From: Burkholderiales bacterium Ga0077543
GTDB lineage: Bacteria > Pseudomonadota > Gammaproteobacteria > Burkholderiales > Burkholderiaceae_C
DNA: 45,408 bases
Reading direction: 5' to 3'
Assembly (NCBI GenBank): GCA_001464055.1
Contig: LNET01000090.1
Coordinates: 1 to 45,408, forward strand
Shown: positions 41,608 to 45,408 of the stretch, piece by piece
How positions within the stretch are numbered: the first letter of the stretch is position 1
Layout: the number at the start of each line of letters is the position of its first letter
The notes under the pieces: generated by a model
What the model was told of the DNA's origin: nothing
The model's input: the letters and a program-made list of their open reading frames with translations, nothing else
Database searches by the model: none
Made by a program: the position numbers and the translations under genes

Positions 41608-41652
41608 GTGAGGGGTTCCTAAATGCCCGTCAACACTGGGAAAAACTGGAAA

Positions 41653-41702
41653 GTCTGGAGGCGCGATCCGGAGTCGAACCGGACTAGACGGATTTGCAAT
41701 CC
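41653..41702 (-). repeat. attR: 50-bp direct repeat inside intact tRNA-Cys
   Basis: Identical to 32362-32411. Here the repeat continues into the 5' half of tRNA-Cys, so the element supplies a copy of the 3' half and keeps the tRNA functional, as usual for tRNA-targeting integrases. Confidence 0.92.
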
Positions 41703-41729
41703 GTTGCATAACCGCTTTGCTATCGCGCC
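41656..41729 (-). tRNA. tRNA-Cys (GCA), restored by the element
   Basis: A 74-nt gene with encoded CCA (41656-41658). The acceptor stem GGCGCGA pairs with TCGCGCC; the anticodon arm is ACGGATTGCAAATCCGT with anticodon GCA; the T arm is CCGGTTCGACTCCGG. Bases from the anticodon stem to the 3' end come from the integrated element (attR). It matches E. coli cysT in its place between tRNA-Gly and tRNA-Leu. Confidence 0.95.
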
Positions 41730-41802
41730 ACTTTATCCAACCACCAACCCACAAACCGTGAAGGTTTCACCTGCAGTGTCCCACAAGCCTCGGGTTGGGC
41801 AT

Positions 41803-41830
41803 AAAAAAGGGAAGCCTGAGCTTCCCTTTT
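41803..41830. terminator. Bidirectional terminator between tRNA-Gly and tRNA-Cys
   Basis: A 7-bp stem GGGAAGC/GCTTCCC with a 4-base loop, flanked by six A on the left and four T on the right, so it has U tracts on both strands. On the minus strand it lies after tRNA-Gly and before tRNA-Cys, so it should lower transcription of tRNA-Cys and of the element beyond it. Confidence 0.7.
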
Positions 41831-41840
41831 CCTGCAGAAC

Positions 41841-41916
41841 TGGAGCGGGAGAAGAGTCTCGAACTCTCGACCTCAACCTTGGCAAGGTTGCGCTCTACCA
41901 ACTGAGCTACTCCCGC
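41841..41916 (-). tRNA. tRNA-Gly (GCC)
   Basis: A 76-nt gene with encoded CCA (41841-41843). The acceptor stem GCGGGAG pairs with CTCCCGC, the D arm reads GCTCAGTTGGTAGAGC, and the anticodon arm CAACCTTGCCAAGGTTG has anticodon GCC. First gene of the tRNA operon, 29 bases or so after the predicted start of transcription. Confidence 0.95.
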
Positions 41917-41951
41917 GTCGAACATTGCGTTGTCGCGATGTCGAGCCTATG

Positions 41952-41981
41952 ACTATACCAGCAACTCTCGGCGGGCTGCAA
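41952..41981 (-). promoter_or_regulatory. Predicted sigma70 promoter of the tRNA operon
   Basis: On the minus strand TTGCAG (41976-41981), an 18-base spacer and TATAGT (41952-41957), the -10 preceded by TG one base away (extended -10). It is placed correctly to start about 30 bases before tRNA-Gly and lies directly after the lon stop. Confidence 0.6.
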
Positions 41982-41995
41982 GCCCACTACGGCGT

Positions 41996-44431
41996 TCAGT
42001 GCGGAAGCCCGTCGGCCGCCAGGGGCGCAGCCGGCGTTGCGGGCTTCGCCGCTTCGACAGGCGGAACCACCGCAAGTGGCTCGTCTTCGGGCAAGGGCGT
42101 TGGCATGCGTTCCAGAGCAATCTCCAGCACCTGATCGATCCACTTCACAGGCACGATCTCGAGGTTGTTCTTTGCGTTTTCCGGAATGTCCTGAAGGTCC
42201 TTGACGTTCTCTTCAGGGATCAGAACCGTCTTCACACCGCCGCGGTGCGCTGCCAGCAGCTTTTCCTTCAAACCGCCGATGCCGGTGACCTCGCCGCGCA
42301 GGGTGATCTCACCGGTCATCGCCACGTCGGCCCGCACCGGGATACCCAGCAGCGCCGAGACGAAGGCCGTGGTCATGGCCGCACCTGCGCTGGGGCCGTC
42401 CTTGGGTGTCGCACCGTCAGGCACGTGGATGTGGATGTCGCGCTTCTCGAACAACTCGTCCTTGATGCCCAGCCGGCGCGCGCGTGAACGCACCACCGTG
42501 CGCGCGGCCTCGACCGATTCCTTCATCACGTCGCCCAGCGAACCGGTGCGGGTGATGTTGCCCTTGCCAGGCATCACCGCGGCCTCGATCGTCAGCAGGT
42601 CGCCGCCCACCTCGGTCCAGGCCAGGCCGACCACCTGGCCGATCTGGTTCTTCTTCTCGGTGCGGCCGAAGTCGAACTTGCGCACGCCCAGGAAGTCGTT
42701 CAGGTTCTCGGCCGTCACGGTGACCAGACCGACGTATTTCTTCAGCTGGATGCCCTTGACCACCTTGCGGCAGATCTTGCCGATCTCGCGCTCGAGCGAA
42801 CGCACCCCGGCTTCCCGCGTGTAGTAGCGCAGGATGGCGCGGATGGCGTCTTCGGTGACGAGCATCTCGTGGTCGTGCACGCCGTTGTTCTTCTGCTGCT
42901 TGGGCAGCAGGTAGCGCTGGGCGATGTTGAGCTTCTCGTCTTCGGTGTAGCCGGCCAGGCGAATCACTTCCATCCGGTCCAGCAGCGCCGGCGGGATGTT
43001 CATGCTGTTGGATGTCGCCACGAACATCACGTCGCTCAGGTCGAAGTCGACCTCGACGTAGTGGTCGCTGAACGTGTGGTTCTGTTCCGGGTCCAGCACT
43101 TCCAGCAGGGCCGAGGACGGGTCGCCGCGGAAGTCCATGCCGAGCTTGTCGATCTCGTCCAGCAGGAACAGCGGGTTGCGCACGCCCACCTTGCTCAGGC
43201 TCTGCAGAACCTTGCCAGGCATGCTGCCGATGTAGGTGCGGCGGTGGCCACGGATCTCGGCCTCGTCGCGCATGCCACCCAGCGCCATGCGCACGAACTT
43301 GCGGCCGGTGGCGCGCGCCACGCTCTGACCCAGGCTGGTCTTGCCCACGCCCGGGGGGCCCACCAGGCACAGGATGGGCGCCTTGACCTTGTCCACACGC
43401 TGCTGCACGGCAAGATACTCGAGGATACGGTCCTTGACCTTCTCCAGGCCGAAGTGGTCCTCGTTCAGCACCGCCTCGGCGTTTGTCAGGTCGTGCTTGA
43501 TCTTGGTCTTCTTGGCCCAGGGCAAGTTGATCAGGGTGTCGATGAAGTTACGAACGACGGTGGCTTCGGCGCTCATCGGGCTCATCAGCTTGAGCTTCTT
43601 CAGCTCGCTGTCGGCCTTCTTGCGCGCTTCCTTGCTCATCTTGGCCGCGGCGATCTTCTTCTCGAGTTCCTCGAGGTCGGCGCCTTCTTCCCCGTCACCA
43701 AGTTCCTTCTGGATGGCCTTGACCTGCTCGTTGAGGTAGTACTCGCGCTGGCTCTTTTCCATCTGCCGCTTCACGCGGCCGCGGATGCGCTTTTCCACCT
43801 GCAGGATGTCGACTTCGTGCTCCAGCAATTCCAGCAGCTTCTCCAGCCGCTTGGCCACGCTGAACAGGTCGAGCACGCTTTGCTTGGCTTCCAGCTTCAG
43901 CGGCAGGTGTGCGGCGATGGTGTCGGCCAGGCGGCCCGGGTCGTCGATGCCGGCGATGCTGGTGAGGATCTCGGGCGGGATCTTCTTGTTCAGCTTGACG
44001 TATTGGTCGAACTGCTGCGTCACCGCGCGACGCAGGGCCTCGATTTCGGGTGTGGCATCGGTGCTGGGCGCCACAGGCACGACTTCGCCGATGAAGTGCT
44101 CTTCGGCGTCGGTGATGCTGGTGGTGGTGGCGCGCTGGATGCCTTCGACCAGCACCTTCACGGTGCCGTCGGGCAGCTTCAGCATCTGCAGGATCGAGCT
44201 GACGCAGCCGATCTCGAACATGTCGTCGGCCTTGGGCTCGTCCTTGCCGGCGGCCTTCTGCGCCACCAGCATGATCTGCCTGCCGCTTTCCATGGCAGCT
44301 TCGAGCGCCTTGATCGACTTCGGCCGGCCCACGAACAGCGGGATGACCATGTGCGGAAACACCACCACGTCACGCAGCGGCAGCAGCGGCAGCGTGATCG
44401 GTTCTGACGGGAGGATCGGATGTCCAGACAT
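41996..44431 (-). CDS. lon: ATP-dependent Lon protease
   Basis: An 811-aa AAA+ serine protease that degrades misfolded and regulatory proteins in the cytoplasm. The N-terminal LonN domain starts [20 protein letters not shown]. Walker A is GPPGVGKTS, Walker B lies in [11 protein letters not shown], and the protease dyad is Ser681 (KDGPSAGAA) with Lys724 (GIGGLKEK). I chose ATG 44431, which has AGAGAGG upstream and gives the normal N-terminus; an ATG nine codons earlier is less likely. It lies 177 bases downstream of clpX, the conserved order. Confidence 0.96.
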   Translation of the reverse strand: MSGHPILPSEPITLPLLPLRDVVVFPHMVIPLFVGRPKSIKALEAAMESGRQIMLVAQKAAGKDEPKADDMFEIGCVSSILQMLKLPDGTVKVLVEGIQRATTTSITDAEEHFIGEVVPVAPSTDATPEIEALRRAVTQQFDQYVKLNKKIPPEILTSIAGIDDPGRLADTIAAHLPLKLEAKQSVLDLFSVAKRLEKLLELLEHEVDILQVEKRIRGRVKRQMEKSQREYYLNEQVKAIQKELGDGEEGADLEELEKKIAAAKMSKEARKKADSELKKLKLMSPMSAEATVVRNFIDTLINLPWAKKTKIKHDLTNAEAVLNEDHFGLEKVKDRILEYLAVQQRVDKVKAPILCLVGPPGVGKTSLGQSVARATGRKFVRMALGGMRDEAEIRGHRRTYIGSMPGKVLQSLSKVGVRNPLFLLDEIDKLGMDFRGDPSSALLEVLDPEQNHTFSDHYVEVDFDLSDVMFVATSNSMNIPPALLDRMEVIRLAGYTEDEKLNIAQRYLLPKQQKNNGVHDHEMLVTEDAIRAILRYYTREAGVRSLEREIGKICRKVVKGIQLKKYVGLVTVTAENLNDFLGVRKFDFGRTEKKNQIGQVVGLAWTEVGGDLLTIEAAVMPGKGNITRTGSLGDVMKESVEAARTVVRSRARRLGIKDELFEKRDIHIHVPDGATPKDGPSAGAAMTTAFVSALLGIPVRADVAMTGEITLRGEVTGIGGLKEKLLAAHRGGVKTVLIPEENVKDLQDIPENAKNNLEIVPVKWIDQVLEIALERMPTPLPEDEPLAVVPPVEAAKPATPAAPLAADGLPH

Positions 44432-44561
44432 TGAGAGACCTCTCTTTCTCGAACCCACGTGGGGCCCAAGACCAGGAATGCAAGAAATACAGAGCAGCGT
44501 GCCGGAGGTATTAAACCAAGCTTCCCGCCGCGGATCCGGCTCTGCCGGTCCGCTGGCGGAC

Positions 44562-44600
44562 GGCCCCCCCGGGGGGCAGCGAGCGCCAGCGAGCTTGGGG
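44562..44600. repeat. GC-rich intergenic repeat between clpX and lon
   Basis: C7 directly followed by G6 (44564-44576), then CAGCGAGCGCCAGCGAGC, which contains AGCGAGC twice, and TTGGGGGC. Segments of this kind, a C-run/G-run palindrome followed by AGCGAGC units, are recalled from many Comamonadaceae intergenic regions. It could end clpX transcription on the minus strand, though there is no U tract. Confidence 0.45.
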
Positions 44601-44607
44601 GCTCACC

Positions 44608-45408
44608 TTACGCGCTGGCCTTCTGCTCGCGGTACACCAGCAAAGGCTTGGTACCGTCCTCGATGATGTGCTCGTCGATGACGACCTTGGCCACGCCATC
44701 CAGGGTGGGCAAGTCGTACATGGTGTCGATGAGCGACTGCTCCATGATGGAACGCAGGCCCCGGGCGCCGGTCTTGCGCGCCAGGGCCTTGCGGGCGATG
44801 GCCAGCAGGGCAGAAGGCCGGATCTCGAGTTCCACGCCGTCCATCAGGAACAGGCGCTGGTATTGCTTGACCAGAGCATTCTTCGGCTCGGTCAGGATCT
44901 GGATCATCGCGTCTTCGGTCAGTTCGCCCAGGGTGGCGACCACCGGCAGGCGGCCGACCAGTTCGGGGATCAGGCCGAACTTGATCAGGTCTTCGGGTTC
45001 GACGAAGCGGAACACGTCGGCAGCGCGCTTCTCGGTCTTGCTGTGCACGCTGGCACCGAACCCAATGCCCGATTTCTCGGTGCGGTTCGCAATGACCTTC
45101 TCCAGGCCGTCGAACGCGCCACCGCAGATGAACAGGATATTGGTCGTGTCGATCTGCAAGAAGTCCTGATTCGGGTGCTTGCGTCCGCCCTGCGGCGGCA
45201 CGCTGGCCATCGTACCTTCCACCAGCTTCAGCAGGGCCTGCTGCACGCCTTCGCCAGACACGTCGCGCGTGATGCTGGGGTTGTCGGCCTTGCGGCTGAT
45301 CTTGTCGATCTCGTCGATGTAGACGATGCCACGCTGAGCACGTTCGACGTCGTAGTTGCAGTTCTGCAGCAGCTTCTGGATGATGTTCTCGACGTCTTCA
45401 CCCACGTA
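44608..45408 (-). CDS. clpX: ATP-dependent Clp protease ATP-binding subunit ClpX, C-terminal part
   Basis: The last 267 residues of ClpX, the AAA+ unfoldase that feeds ClpP. The frame runs off the right edge, so the zinc domain and Walker A are missing. Visible are [15 protein letters not shown], Walker B in [14 protein letters not shown], the [17 protein letters not shown] helix, the pore-2 and IGF-type region ending [20 protein letters not shown] and the sensor-2 segment [13 protein letters not shown]. It ends with TAA at 44608-44610. Confidence 0.96.
   Translation of the reverse strand, partial: YVGEDVENIIQKLLQNCNYDVERAQRGIVYIDEIDKISRKADNPSITRDVSGEGVQQALLKLVEGTMASVPPQGGRKHPNQDFLQIDTTNILFICGGAFDGLEKVIANRTEKSGIGFGASVHSKTEKRAADVFRFVEPEDLIKFGLIPELVGRLPVVATLGELTEDAMIQILTEPKNALVKQYQRLFLMDGVELEIRPSALLAIARKALARKTGARGLRSIMEQSLIDTMYDLPTLDGVAKVVIDEHIIEDGTKPLLVYREQKASA

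Larger units (their letters stand above)
32362..41702 (-). mobile_element. Integrated phage-satellite-like element in tRNA-Cys
   Basis: A 9.3-kb element bounded by a perfect 50-bp direct repeat that covers the 3' part of tRNA-Cys. The integrase gene lies near the intact tRNA (right) end. All genes read leftward and most overlap: 114-aa unknown, integrase, 197-aa unknown, 89-aa excisionase-like, 52-aa basic protein, CHC2 zinc-finger protein, SF3 helicase, 107-aa unknown, protease-capsid fusion and tape measure. There is no portal, terminase, connector, baseplate, lysis gene or recognisable repressor. The intact reading frames, exact att repeats and operon-like overlaps argue against a decayed prophage. 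The satellite interpretation is inference from gene content. Confidence 0.85.

Overview
The window is high-GC chromosomal DNA from a betaproteobacterium, most likely order Burkholderiales and close to Comamonadaceae/Sphaerotilaceae. The basis is the gene order gyrA, DUF2059 gene, pheA, tyrA, aroA-cmk fusion, rpsA, ihfB, lapA, lapB, together with TctC/Bug-type receptors, a DUF3717-DUF1289 protein and the lon/clpX pair. Coding density is very high and long antisense open frames are common; these were discarded.

Layout. 1-10186 (+): housekeeping block with the gyrA 3' end, aromatic amino acid synthesis (pheA, tyrA, aroA fused to cmk), ribosomal protein S1, IHF beta and the LPS-assembly regulators LapA/LapB. 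10259-14127 (-): a periplasmic binding protein and a hybrid histidine kinase in one operon, preceded by an FNR-like box. 14304-17035: lipopolysaccharide genes (waaC and a DUF4254 gene on -, a divergent family 9 glycosyltransferase on +). 17135-25670: ComEA-like protein, a secreted basic protein, dnaE (-), then trhO, an alpha/beta hydrolase, a metal-binding domain, DUF3717/DUF1289 and a MATE exporter (+). 25689-28346 (-): a CpxP/Spy-like protein with an OmpR-type regulator and its kinase. 28436-31364 (-): lipoprotein, carboxymuconolactone decarboxylase-like protein, zinc-ribbon protein and Bug receptor.

32222-41916 holds a tRNA operon of the Gly(GCC)-Cys(GCA)-Leu(UAA) type (compare E. coli glyW-cysT-leuZ), split by a 9.3-kb integrated element. 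A perfect 50-bp direct repeat (32362-32411 and 41653-41702) covering the 3' part of tRNA-Cys marks attL and attR. The element is compact and reads entirely leftward: a small protein, tyrosine integrase, a 197-aa unknown, an excisionase-like protein, a 52-aa basic protein, a CHC2-type zinc-finger protein and an SF3 helicase; then a structured intergenic region with a 112-bp imperfect inverted repeat and short iterons; then a 107-aa unknown, a prohead protease-major capsid fusion and a tail tape-measure protein. No portal, terminase, connector or other tail gene is present. I read this as a probable phage satellite that encodes its own shell and its own tail-length ruler and would need a helper for the rest. 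It is the most interesting part of the window.

The window ends with lon and the 3' part of clpX (-), the usual proteolysis neighbourhood.
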